A stretch of 7,058 nucleotides of DNA from Planctomycetota bacterium (GTDB lineage Bacteria; Planctomycetota; Planctomycetia; Gemmatales; Gemmataceae): NCBI GenBank assembly GCA_016200155.1, contig JACQFG010000092.1, positions 1-7,058 on the forward strand. The letters are read 5' to 3'. This document shows, in pieces, positions 1 through 5,788 of the stretch (within the stretch, counting starts at the first letter, position 1; every line of letters begins with the position of its first letter). The notes below the pieces were generated by a model. That model worked only from the letters and a program-made list of their open reading frames with translations, ran no database searches and was not told where the DNA came from. Made by a program: the position numbers and the translations under genes.

Positions 1-518
1 TCGACGTGGTCGATCAGCACCCGCTCCGGCTGCACGCGGCGGTCGGAGAGCAGCATGTCGATGATCATCCGCGTCCCCTTCAGCTTGTCTTGCAGGTGCG
101 GCGTGTGAATCAAGATCAGTTCGTCGAGTTCCATCGCCAACTCGACGTGCTCTTGGAAGATGATCGACTCGTTCTTCGTGTTCTTGTTGAGCCCGATCTC
201 TCCGATGCCGAGCACTCCCGGCTTGTTGATGAACTCCGGGATCATGCGGATGACCTCGCGCGAGAGTTCGACGTTCTCGGCCTCCTTGGCGTTGATGCAG
301 AGCCAGGAGTAATGCCGAATGCCGAACTGGGCGGCGCGCTTGGGCTCGACCTCGGTGAGATGGCGAAAGTAATCGCGGAAGCCATCGACGCTGCCGCGAT
401 CGAACCCGGCCCAGAAGGCGGGCTCGGAGATGGCGGCGCATCCGGAGAGGGCCATGCGATGGTAATCGTCGGTGACGCGCGAGATCATGTGGATGTGCGG
501 GTCGATGTAAGCGGCCAT
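1..518 (-). CDS. TatD-like metal-dependent hydrolase (amidohydrolase fold), C-terminus cut off by window edge
   Basis: The N-terminal 172 codons are present and the gene runs off base 1. The start ATG (518-516) reads MAAYIDPHIHM and has AAGGAG nine bases upstream; an ATG five bases earlier is in another frame. Metal-ligand motifs of the TatD/amidohydrolase TIM barrel are visible in order: H8-x-H10 (DPHIH), E107 (GIGEIG), H138 (IHTPH) and H171 (IDH). The final catalytic Asp would lie outside the window. The EPAFW and FGIRHY segments resemble the predicted hydrolase family COG1099, which includes a TatD-like hydrolase associated with ebo-type clusters; no other ebo gene is visible here. By family it is a cytoplasmic metal-dependent hydrolase acting on ester, amide or phosphoester bonds; the substrate is unknown. 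It has its own upstream region with GATTATC/GCACGATTAT repeats, so it is probably transcribed separately from the gene before it. The family call is firm; the specific role is not. Confidence 0.85.
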   Translation of the reverse strand, partial: MAAYIDPHIHMISRVTDDYHRMALSGCAAISEPAFWAGFDRGSVDGFRDYFRHLTEVEPKRAAQFGIRHYSWLCINAKEAENVELSREVIRMIPEFINKPGVLGIGEIGLNKNTKNESIIFQEHVELAMELDELILIHTPHLQDKLKGTRMIIDMLLSDRRVQPERVLIDHV

Positions 519-562
519 GGCATTTAACTCCTTTATTCACAGTGACTTGTGTTATGTAGATG

Positions 563-583
563 TGCGATTATCTGCACGATTAT
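563..583 (-). promoter_or_regulatory. Putative promoter/operator of the TatD-like gene, tandem GATTAT motifs
   Basis: Two tandem copies of a CGATTAT word start at 565 and 577 (12 bp apart), embedded in TGCGATTATC and TGCACGATTAT. On the coding (minus) strand they read ATAATCGTGCA and GATAATCGCAC, so each contains a GATAAT/AATAAT hexamer close to a -10 box, about 45-65 bases before the start codon. The word TGCACGATTAT (573-583) recurs at 2008-2018 in the promoter region of the 138-aa gene. This could be a shared promoter type, a shared operator, or the border of an inserted cassette. No convincing -35 box was found. Confidence 0.35.
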
Positions 584-654
584 TCTCTGGTTCCACTCAT
601 CCACATGATACCAAACCTCGGGCGGCAGCGCACGCAAACCATTTGGTTATCGAA

Positions 655-1530
655 TCAGTCCGGTGGAATGATTCCGGTTGACCCAGCTACCTGAAGCGGT
701 AAGCGGAAGGCCGAGGCAACCCGGTCGGCCATTTGCTGTGCATTGAACAGGGGAGGTGTCGAGGCGTGAATCGTGGTCAGTAACTCAGCCAATCGCTCGC
801 CGATCCGTTGGTTGCAGCGTTTTGCCGTTTCGTCCATGAATCGCTTCAGGTAGGTCAGGTCGCTTCGAGTCGGTGCCAAGATTCTTGGTGCGTCAACATT
901 CTCTTTGGCCCAAAGGCGGAGTTTAACGGCGTCCGAGCGAGTAATGACCCCGACGTTGTGGACGGCGGTGTGGCGTATCTGCCAGATCAAGTTCATTGGC
1001 TCGAATCGCCATCGGTCGGCCTCAGGCTGTTGATTCTGCTTCGGAAATAGATCGAACGACTGGCCTCCCACTTGAAATGGGTCGGAAAGTAACTTCCGGA
1101 ACCGCTTGTTTGTTTCTTCGCAGTCGAGCCAAGTGGACGATTCGCAGAGTGACTTGCCGAGGGTGCCCTCCGTGACGAAATGTGCAGCCAGCGCGCTTCC
1201 CTGAATGGAGAATATGTTGAAACGGTCATCGACAACAAAATCCGCCAAGCGATCGACGCATTCGGCCGCAACTTCCTTGAGAAATCGCTCAAAGGTTTCT
1301 ACGAGATTAACGAGCGCCATTCCGTAAAGCCGTCCAACGCGCCGCTCTACCACCGCCTGATAGCTTTCGCTTTGGTCGAGCTTTCGCTCCACATATGCGA
1401 GAGTCGTCCAAATATCCGCAATCGTCCAATGGTAGTGCAGAATCGGCGCGGACGCCTCTTCGGGAAGGGGTTGCACATGTTTCACAATGTCCTTGATCTT
1501 CCGTGCGAGATCAACCGGCGGCCTTGGCAT
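655..1530 (-). CDS. HEPN-like protein of unknown function, second gene of a two-gene unit
   Basis: The protein has 291 residues. It starts at ATG 1530, eight bases after the stop of the 138-aa gene; the SD-like AGGTG overlaps that TAG stop, which suggests translational coupling. I do not recognise a named family over the full length. Two parts look like HEPN domains: a helix at about residues 66-90 with a central acidic ETFERFLKE segment, and IRHTAVHNVGVIT at 185-197, where R186 and H191 form the R-x4-H motif typical of HEPN ribonucleases, followed by the usual HN-x-G-x-I pattern. Between them lies a less conserved insert (about 100-170). There is no signal peptide or membrane segment. HEPN proteins with R-x4-6-H are often metal-independent RNases in toxin-antitoxin, abortive-infection and CRISPR-associated systems; many others are catalytically inactive or regulatory. 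At least part of the gene is AT-richer than the importer genes (bases 1201-1260 have 28 G+C of 60; bases 3841-3900 have 46 of 60). HEPN membership is likely but rests on motif reading alone. Confidence 0.8.
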   Translation of the reverse strand: MPRPPVDLARKIKDIVKHVQPLPEEASAPILHYHWTIADIWTTLAYVERKLDQSESYQAVVERRVGRLYGMALVNLVETFERFLKEVAAECVDRLADFVVDDRFNIFSIQGSALAAHFVTEGTLGKSLCESSTWLDCEETNKRFRKLLSDPFQVGGQSFDLFPKQNQQPEADRWRFEPMNLIWQIRHTAVHNVGVITRSDAVKLRLWAKENVDAPRILAPTRSDLTYLKRFMDETAKRCNQRIGERLAELLTTIHASTPPLFNAQQMADRVASAFRLPLQVAGSTGIIPPD

Positions 1531-1538
1531 TGGTACAC

Positions 1539-1955
1539 CTAATTCGCCTTCGGAGCGGCATCTTCAAGAAACTGCTTGGCGCTGACACTGTCTTCGACGA
1601 GAAACCACTCATGCGACGAACCCTTCCAGGACAGGTGAAAGAAACGATCTTCGACCCAAGGAGCCTGCGGTCCAGGAGACGCAAGCTTCTCGATACGGGC
1701 CAACGACCCGATCTTGGTCGAATCAATGACCTGTCCGCGGGCCCCTGACTCACCTTTTGCTTCCACCAAAAGAGGACGGTTGATCTTACGCAGTTCAGCC
1801 GCCAACTCGTCGCTTGGACAGGGAATCGAAAGTCTCCCTGTCAGCAACGGATCGCCATCCACGTTCCACCAACTATCCGCCACATGCTGCTCAAGCCATT
1901 TGGCAAGTTCTTCAGCGGGAATTTCATAATGCGATGTAGCCTGAATAATCGCCAT
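1539..1955 (-). CDS. Hypothetical 138-aa protein, first gene of the HEPN-like pair
   Basis: The protein has 138 residues; the ATG at 1955 is preceded by AAGGAG six bases upstream, one of the best ribosome binding sites in the window. I do not recognise the family. An N-terminal helix (about 12-26, EIPAEELAKWLEQHV) is followed by a Trp pair and DGDP (29-36), a TGRLSIPCPSDELAAELRK stretch (39-57) and a probable hydrophobic strand PLLV (61-64). The C-terminal part (about 98-132) is rich in aromatics (W100, F105, F106, W110, W117, F118). There is no helix-turn-helix, signal peptide or membrane segment that I can see. It lies eight bases upstream of the HEPN-like gene in the same frame-compatible operon, so the two products probably act together. 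An antitoxin or accessory role would fit the position (small upstream gene, strong SD), but nothing in the sequence shows this directly. Confidence 0.75.
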   Translation of the reverse strand: MAIIQATSHYEIPAEELAKWLEQHVADSWWNVDGDPLLTGRLSIPCPSDELAAELRKINRPLLVEAKGESGARGQVIDSTKIGSLARIEKLASPGPQAPWVEDRFFHLSWKGSSHEWFLVEDSVSAKQFLEDAAPKAN

Positions 1956-1993
1956 TGAATTCTCCTTTCAAGTGCTCTCATGCCTTCGCCGAC

Positions 1994-2025
1994 CCGTGCA
2001 CGGTTGTTGCACGATTATCGCACGG
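1994..2025 (-). promoter_or_regulatory. Putative promoter/operator of the two-gene unit, phased GCACG repeats
   Basis: GCACGG, GCACGA and GCACGG start at 1998, 2009 and 2020, exactly 11 bp apart, so they face the same side of the helix. The first lies in a perfect 10-bp palindrome CCGTGCACGG (1994-2003). On the minus strand the block contains TGCGATAAT (2015-2023), which matches an extended -10 element (TGnTATAAT with one change), about 60 bases upstream of the ATG at 1955. No good -35 hexamer is seen at the usual distance, which is acceptable for an extended -10 promoter. The arrangement suggests a repressor-binding site overlapping the promoter, possibly autoregulation by the operon. Confidence 0.4.
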
Positions 2026-2042
2026 AAACAGTGGAATCCGTG
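2021..2042. repeat. Short inverted repeat upstream of the two-gene unit
   Basis: CACGGA (2021-2026) and TCCGTG (2037-2042) are perfect 6-bp inverted arms around a 10-base spacer. The repeat adjoins the phased GCACG sites and lies where a -35 region or an upstream operator would be. A short arm like this can occur by chance. Confidence 0.3.
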
Positions 2043-2174
2043 GATAATATGGACAATACGCAGGCCCTCTTCCGCCGCAGTTTAGAACGTAAGGCATTGG
2101 TGGGCAAGCAAGTTACATAAGTGTCCCCGGAGAAAAATCGTGCGGGTCGAGTTATTCATGATAGGAGTCTCAAG

Positions 2175-2203
2175 CCCCAGGATGAGCGCAACGATTCCTG
2201 AGG
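2175..2203 (+). repeat. REP-like hairpin, copy 1
   Basis: Arms CCCCAGGA (2175-2182) and TCCTGAGG (2196-2203) pair at 7 of 8 positions around the 13-base loop TGAGCGCAACGAT. The loop is identical at 12 of 13 positions to that of copy 2 (2221-2249, opposite strand), while the arm sequences differ yet still pair. Both copies are preceded by an AAG before the CCCC arm. The element lies in the 301-bp gap between the 91-aa gene and the two-gene unit. It is not followed by a T-tract, so it does not look like an intrinsic terminator. Confidence 0.6.
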
Positions 2204-2220
2204 GTGCCCCCGGGTTCGAT

Positions 2221-2249
2221 CCCCGCGAATCGCTGCGCTCATCGCGGGG
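2221..2249 (-). repeat. REP-like hairpin, copy 2, inverted relative to copy 1
   Basis: Perfect 8-bp arms CCCCGCGA (2221-2228) and TCGCGGGG (2242-2249) flank a 13-base loop which on the minus strand reads TGAGCGCAGCGAT. It is 17 bases from copy 1 and in opposite orientation, like the paired REP units (BIMEs) of other bacteria. It begins seven bases beyond the stop codon of the 91-aa gene, so it would form at the 3' end of the larE-91-aa transcript and could protect or terminate it. Confidence 0.65.
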
Positions 2250-2256
2250 CTTAAGT

Positions 2257-2532
2257 TCAATACCGCGGCTTCGGTTTCTCCCAGGTCGGGTCGTAGTCGA
2301 GCGAGAAGATCTGCTGGATGCGTTCGGCCCGGCCGCCGGACTGGTCGTGCAGGACTTCGAGCGCTTTGCGGATGCGCTCGATGCGCGGATCGTTGGCGGC
2401 CACCTCGCCCGATTCCTGGCCGCGATTGACGCGGTCGAGGATGGCGGCGATGTCGAGCAGCTTGGCACGGGCCTCGAAGAAGAAACTCTCAAGGGCCTTG
2501 TTCGCGGGCAAGGGTGCTAATTGTTTGCTCAT
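2257..2532 (-). CDS. Hypothetical 91-aa protein translationally coupled to larE
   Basis: The protein has 91 residues. Its ATG (2532-2530) overlaps the TGA stop of larE (2531-2529) as ATGA, so it is almost certainly made by translational coupling with LarE. The sequence looks soluble and mainly helical: an N-terminal LPANKALESFFFEARAKLLD segment, a second helix around 49-63 (DPRIERIRKALEVLH), then GRAERIQQIFSLDYDP (68-82) and a basic, proline-rich tail (EKPKPRY). There is no cysteine, signal peptide or membrane segment. I do not recognise a named domain; it resembles lineage-specific small proteins of planctomycete type. The coupling suggests a role close to LarE or a shared regulatory need, but no function can be given from sequence. 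A REP-like hairpin follows seven bases after the stop. Confidence 0.75.
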   Translation of the reverse strand: MSKQLAPLPANKALESFFFEARAKLLDIAAILDRVNRGQESGEVAANDPRIERIRKALEVLHDQSGGRAERIQQIFSLDYDPTWEKPKPRY

Positions 2533-3389
2533 GGCCTGGCTCTTTCTTGATCAGCGACCACGTTCTGTCGGAATTCCAGTGGGATCAATTCATTCAGATT
2601 ACCGCTGCGGAAGCCTTGCAGGTCCAGCGTCACGTAGCGGAATCCAAGACTTCGCAGATATCGTACCAAATCGTCGGTTGTTTGGGCGTCGATGAGTTTC
2701 GCGAGCCCGTCCACGGGGACTTCGATGCGGGCCAGTTCCCCCTCGTGCAGCCGCACGCGCAGCTCGCGGAAGCCGAGGTTCTTCAGATACGCTTCCGCCG
2801 CCTCGACTCGGGCGGTGCGCTCCGGAGTTACCGCGACGCCCGGCGCCAACCGGCTCGACAGACACGGCGAGGCGGGTTTGTCCCACGTCGGCAGGTTCCA
2901 CTGCAGCGCCAGCGCTCGCACATCGGCCTTCGCGAACCCGGCTTCCTGCAGCGGATGGCGAATCTTGTGCTCCGCGGCAGCAATCAGGCCGGGACGATAA
3001 TCGCCCAGGTCGTCGAGGTTGGCGCCGCTGCAGATCACGTCACAGTCCAGGCTCGGCAACAAACCTTCGATCTGGCGGTACAGCTCGTCCTTGCAGAAAT
3101 AGCAGCGCGTCCCGTCGTTCTTGATGTAATCGGGATTGGCGAACTCCGCGGTCGCCACGAGCTGATGCCGAATGCCGATGCGGCGGGCGATCGTTTGTGC
3201 TTCCTCGATCTCGGCGCGCGGCACGCTGGGGCTGTCGGAGGTCACGGCAACGGCGTGATCGCCGAGGGCAAGAAAAGCGGCGTTGGCGACGACGGTGCTG
3301 TCGATGCCGCCGCTGTAAGCCACGACGACTCGACGCATCGAGCGCAACAGGTCGAGCAAGCGGTCGCGTTTGATTTCCAGCGTGTCCAT
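2529..3389 (-). CDS. larE: ATP-dependent sacrificial sulfur transferase LarE
   Basis: The protein has 286 residues, close to the usual LarE length (about 270-280). In the family, LarE adenylates the carboxylates of P2CMN, the pyridinium dicarboxylate mononucleotide made by LarB, and transfers sulfur to make the nickel-pincer nucleotide cofactor of lactate racemase LarA and its homologues. The PP-loop is SGGIDST (26-32). RCYFCK lies at 95-100, SGANLDDLGDYRPG at 121-134, and PCLSSR at 175-180. C176 sits where the sacrificial cysteine C176 of the Lactobacillus plantarum enzyme is numbered, and no cysteine follows it, so this looks like the single-use type rather than the three-cysteine iron-sulfur type. 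It is cytoplasmic. The start ATG at 3389 has no clear Shine-Dalgarno sequence, but no better in-frame start is visible. No larA, larB or larC is in the window, so the target enzyme must lie elsewhere. It overlaps the 91-aa gene by four bases. Confidence 0.92.
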   Translation of the reverse strand: MDTLEIKRDRLLDLLRSMRRVVVAYSGGIDSTVVANAAFLALGDHAVAVTSDSPSVPRAEIEEAQTIARRIGIRHQLVATAEFANPDYIKNDGTRCYFCKDELYRQIEGLLPSLDCDVICSGANLDDLGDYRPGLIAAAEHKIRHPLQEAGFAKADVRALALQWNLPTWDKPASPCLSSRLAPGVAVTPERTARVEAAEAYLKNLGFRELRVRLHEGELARIEVPVDGLAKLIDAQTTDDLVRYLRSLGFRYVTLDLQGFRSGNLNELIPLEFRQNVVADQERARP

Positions 3390-3410
3390 GGGGTCATCAT
3401 AGACCGTCAG

Positions 3411-3478
3411 CCGTTTAGCCGCAACGCCGCAGGCGTGCGCGGACGCCCACGCATGCCTTCGGCATTGCGGCTAACCGG
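3411..3478. repeat. Long imperfect hairpin between importer ATPase and larE
   Basis: Outer arms 3411-3428 (CCGTTTAGCCGCAACGCC) and 3461-3478 (GGCATTGCGGCTAACCGG) pair at 16 of 18 positions. Inside, AGGC-G-TGCG (3431-3439) pairs with CGCA-T-GCCT (3450-3458) with one G-T wobble, leaving a 10-base loop (3440-3449). Nearly the whole 68 bp thus folds on itself. It begins five bases after the ATPase stop codon and ends 21 bases before the larE start, in a 94-bp gap. There is no T-tract after the stem on the transcribed strand. It looks like a dispersed intergenic repeat that may also shape the 3' end of the importer mRNA. Confidence 0.7.
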
Positions 3479-3483
3479 AGGCG

Positions 3484-4230
3484 TCATCCCAGCACGCGCT
3501 TCAAGAATAGCGCCATGCGCTCCGTTTTCGGCCGTTCGAGGATCTCGGCCGGCGGGCCTTCCTCGAGGATGCGGCCATCGCACAGCATGACGACGCGATC
3601 GGCGGCGCGGCGGGCGAAGCCGATCTCGTGTGTGACCAGGATCAACGTCAGCCCGTCGCGCTTGAGCGTTTCGAGCACGCTGAGCACCTCGGTCTTCAGC
3701 TCCGGATCGAGGGCGCTGGTGATCTCGTCGCACAAGAGGCCGCGCGGCTCCATGGCCAGGGCGCGGGCGATGGCGACGCGCTGCTTCTGACCGCCGGAGA
3801 GCTGCTGGGGGAATGCGTCCGCGTGGCTGGATAGGCCGACGCGCTCCAGCAGTGCCGCGGCCTGAGCGTGGGCGCGCTGGACGGGAAAGCCGAGCACGCG
3901 CATCGGGGCCTCGGTGATGTTGTCGCGGGCGCACAGGTGCGGGAAGAGCTGGAAGTCCTGGAAGATCATGCCGAAGGCGCGGCGAACCTGGGCAATGGCG
4001 CCGCTCGAACTGTGACCGCCGGGGAGCAGCCGATGGGGGCCGACCTGGATCTCGCCGGCATCGAAGGTGTTGAGCCCGTTGAGGCAGCGCAGCAAGGTCG
4101 ACTTGCCGCTGCCGGACGGGCCGATGAGCGCGACGGTTTCGCCGGGCGGGATCGTCAGCGATACGCCGTCGAGGACGGTGCGATCGCCGAAGCGCTTGGT
4201 CAGGTTGCGAACAATGACGGGCCAGGACAT
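3484..4230 (-). CDS. Polar amino-acid ABC transporter ATP-binding protein (GlnQ/HisP family)
   Basis: The protein has 248 residues, the usual length for this family. It hydrolyses ATP on the cytoplasmic face to drive the importer encoded just upstream. Motifs in order: Walker A GPSGSGKST (37-45), Q-loop Q91 in FQDFQLFPH, signature LSGGQ (144-148), Walker B ending LLCDE (165-169, catalytic E169), D-loop SALD (172-175) and switch H201 (VTHE). I chose the ATG at 4230 over the TTG at 4245: the ATG shares its A with the TGA stop of the permease (TGATG), a classical coupled start, and a G-rich SD-like GGGGGGTG precedes it, while the TTG would extend only five residues into the permease gene. All catalytic residues are intact. 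Substrate specificity is set by the binding domain, so it cannot be read from this subunit. A long hairpin follows the stop. Confidence 0.95.
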   Translation of the reverse strand: MSWPVIVRNLTKRFGDRTVLDGVSLTIPPGETVALIGPSGSGKSTLLRCLNGLNTFDAGEIQVGPHRLLPGGHSSSGAIAQVRRAFGMIFQDFQLFPHLCARDNITEAPMRVLGFPVQRAHAQAAALLERVGLSSHADAFPQQLSGGQKQRVAIARALAMEPRGLLCDEITSALDPELKTEVLSVLETLKRDGLTLILVTHEIGFARRAADRVVMLCDGRILEEGPPAEILERPKTERMALFLKRVLG

Positions 4231-5702
4231 CACTTCACCCCCCAACGCTTTTCGAGATAGCGCGACAGGAATCCCAGGGGCACCGACATGATCAGGTACA
4301 GCGCGGCCGTGAGCAGGCCGATCTGGATGATCTCGCCGTAGGTCTTCGTGAGAATCTGGTACTGCTTGCTCAATTCGATGACCGACACGACGCTGACGAT
4401 GCTAGTGTCCTTGAACAGGGCGATGAAGTCGTTCGTCATCGGCGGCAGGATGACGCGAATGGATTGCGGAAAGACGATGCGGCGAAACGTCAAGGCCGGC
4501 GACATGCCGAGCGAGGCGGCCGCCTCCCACTGGCCGATCGGCACCGCCTGGATGCCGTTACGGTAGATCTCTGCTTCATAGGCGGCGTAATTCATGCCGA
4601 AGCCGAGGATCGCCACGGTGAGCGGATCGAGGCTGATGCCGAGCTTGGGCAGGCCGAAGTAGAGAAAATAGAGCAGCAGCAGCACCGGAATGCCGCGGAA
4701 GAACTCGACATAGACGATGGCCAACCAGCGCAGCGGCAACGGACCATAGAGCCGCGCCGTGGCGATGGGCAGCCCAAGCGCGACGGCAAGCAGCATGCTG
4801 GCGAAGGTGATGAGCACCGTCATGCCGGCGCCTTCCAGCAGCAGCGCTAGGTAATCCAGCAGGCCGAGGTTCTCGCCGGCGTCGGCGTCGATCGTTTTCG
4901 GCGTGTAGAGGCGGTACTGATCCGGCGACCAGAGATGCCAGCGTGTCAGGATGCGTTTCAGTTCCCCCGACTCGATGACGCGGCCCAGCGCATCGTCAAG
5001 CTCCTTGGCGAACGCATCGTTGTCCTTCTTGACCGCGAGGCCGTAATAACCCTCCGCGAATGGCTGGCCGACGAGCTTGAGACCCGGATAATCCTTGCGC
5101 CGATGGGTGATGTCGTTGTCGGGGACGACATAGTAGATAGCGATCGGCACATCGAACAGGACCGCATCGACCTGTTTGTTGAGCAGCGCCTTGAAGGGCC
5201 CGTCCTGATCGTCGAACGGCGACGCCTTGACGCCCTTCGCCAAGAGCAGCCGGTGGGCCGCCGATCCGCTTTGCGTGCTGACGGCGAGTCCTTTTTCCTT
5301 GCAGTCGTCGAGCGTCGTGAAGCGATCGTCCTCGGCACGGGCGACGAGCTGCAGCTGGTAAATGTAGTAGGGCCGCGTGAAGCGAGCCTGGCGCAGGTTG
5401 TCGGGCGTGATCTCCAGACCGTTCATGGCGAAGTCGACGTCGCCGCGCTCAACGGTCGCGATGAGGCTGGAGAACTCGGCATGACGGTGTTCGATCTTTC
5501 TGCCGAGTTCCTTTTCCAGGGCGTGCATCAAATCGACTTCGAAGCCGATGAAGCCGTCGGGAGCGTCTTTGCTGGGGATAATGTAAGGGAGGCCGCCTTC
5601 GAGGTCGGTGCCGCACTTGATGGGCGGTCGATCCTGGGCCGGCGATGTGGAAGGGAACAAACACAACGATGTGAGTAGAAGGGTGAGGCAACGTCTGTTC
5701 AA
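4230..5702 (-). CDS. Fused amino-acid-binding protein and permease of a polar amino-acid ABC importer
   Basis: The protein has 490 residues. A signal peptide (about 1-23, basic MNRR, hydrophobic LTLLLTSLCLF, cleavage near SPAQ) exports the N-terminal family-3 solute-binding domain (about 26-258). That domain holds family motifs such as DGFIGFEVDL (49-58), ITPDNLRQARFTRPYY (98-113), STQSGS (142-147) and D184 in VLFDVP, expected to bind the ligand amino group. After a linker, the HisM/GlnP-type permease (about 280-490) has several membrane segments and the EAA loop EAAASLGM (393-400), which contacts the ATPase. Such fusions, as in GlnP of lactococci, tether the receptor to the channel. The start is TTG (5702-5700): no ATG fits in frame before the signal peptide, and GGAGG lies nine bases upstream. 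An in-frame ATG at 5999 would place the 33-base hairpin and part of the DUF1573 gene inside the protein and is rejected. The exact amino acid is uncertain. Confidence 0.93.
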   Translation of the reverse strand: MNRRCLTLLLTSLCLFPSTSPAQDRPPIKCGTDLEGGLPYIIPSKDAPDGFIGFEVDLMHALEKELGRKIEHRHAEFSSLIATVERGDVDFAMNGLEITPDNLRQARFTRPYYIYQLQLVARAEDDRFTTLDDCKEKGLAVSTQSGSAAHRLLLAKGVKASPFDDQDGPFKALLNKQVDAVLFDVPIAIYYVVPDNDITHRRKDYPGLKLVGQPFAEGYYGLAVKKDNDAFAKELDDALGRVIESGELKRILTRWHLWSPDQYRLYTPKTIDADAGENLGLLDYLALLLEGAGMTVLITFASMLLAVALGLPIATARLYGPLPLRWLAIVYVEFFRGIPVLLLLYFLYFGLPKLGISLDPLTVAILGFGMNYAAYEAEIYRNGIQAVPIGQWEAAASLGMSPALTFRRIVFPQSIRVILPPMTNDFIALFKDTSIVSVVSVIELSKQYQILTKTYGEIIQIGLLTAALYLIMSVPLGFLSRYLEKRWGVK

Positions 5703-5735
5703 CGATCGGGCCCTCCGCGCATTTGGGGCGAGATT

Positions 5736-5751
5736 GATAATTGATGTTATC
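5736..5751. promoter_or_regulatory. Inverted GATAA/TTATC repeat upstream of the importer operon
   Basis: GATAA (5736-5740) and TTATC (5747-5751) form a 5-bp inverted repeat with a 6-base centre, 33-49 bases before the TTG start. On the coding strand it offers GATAAC and TATCAAT as weak -10-like hexamers, in an AT-rich patch between two GC-rich blocks. It may be an operator or part of the promoter; the arms are short, so chance is possible. Confidence 0.3.
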
Positions 5752-5788
5752 GGAATTGCGTGCGATGTGAAAGAGGATTTTTTTCTTA

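Larger units (their letters stand above)
1956..2256. other. Intergenic region without a gene (301 bp)
   Basis: No credible coding sequence is seen on either strand. The left half holds the promoter/operator block of the two-gene unit (1994-2042). The right half holds the inverted pair of REP-like hairpins (2175-2249). The stretch from about 2043 to 2174 shows no structure I can name. Confidence 0.6.

Noticed and set aside
6..527. Plus-strand open frame over the TatD-like gene
   Set aside because: The minus strand encodes conserved metal-binding motifs and has a good SD; the plus-strand product looks like a mirror of that coding sequence.
637..648. AACCATTTGGTT palindrome just after the HEPN-like gene
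   Set aside because: The arms have only five bases and no T-tract follows, so it is not supported as a terminator.
2205..2230. GGTTCGATCCC resembling a tRNA T-loop
   Set aside because: The flanking bases do not form a proper five-pair T-stem, and no acceptor, D or anticodon arms can be fitted upstream; it lies between the two REP-like hairpins.
2514..3590. A 358-codon plus-strand open frame
   Set aside because: It lies antisense over larE, which has clear PP-loop and PCLSSR motifs. The plus-strand product has no recognisable domain and runs through the 3411 hairpin; long antisense frames are common in GC-rich DNA.
3720..3730. DEI instead of DEP after the Walker B glutamate of the ATPase
   Set aside because: The catalytic Glu is intact, and I or V at this position is common among polar amino-acid ATPases.
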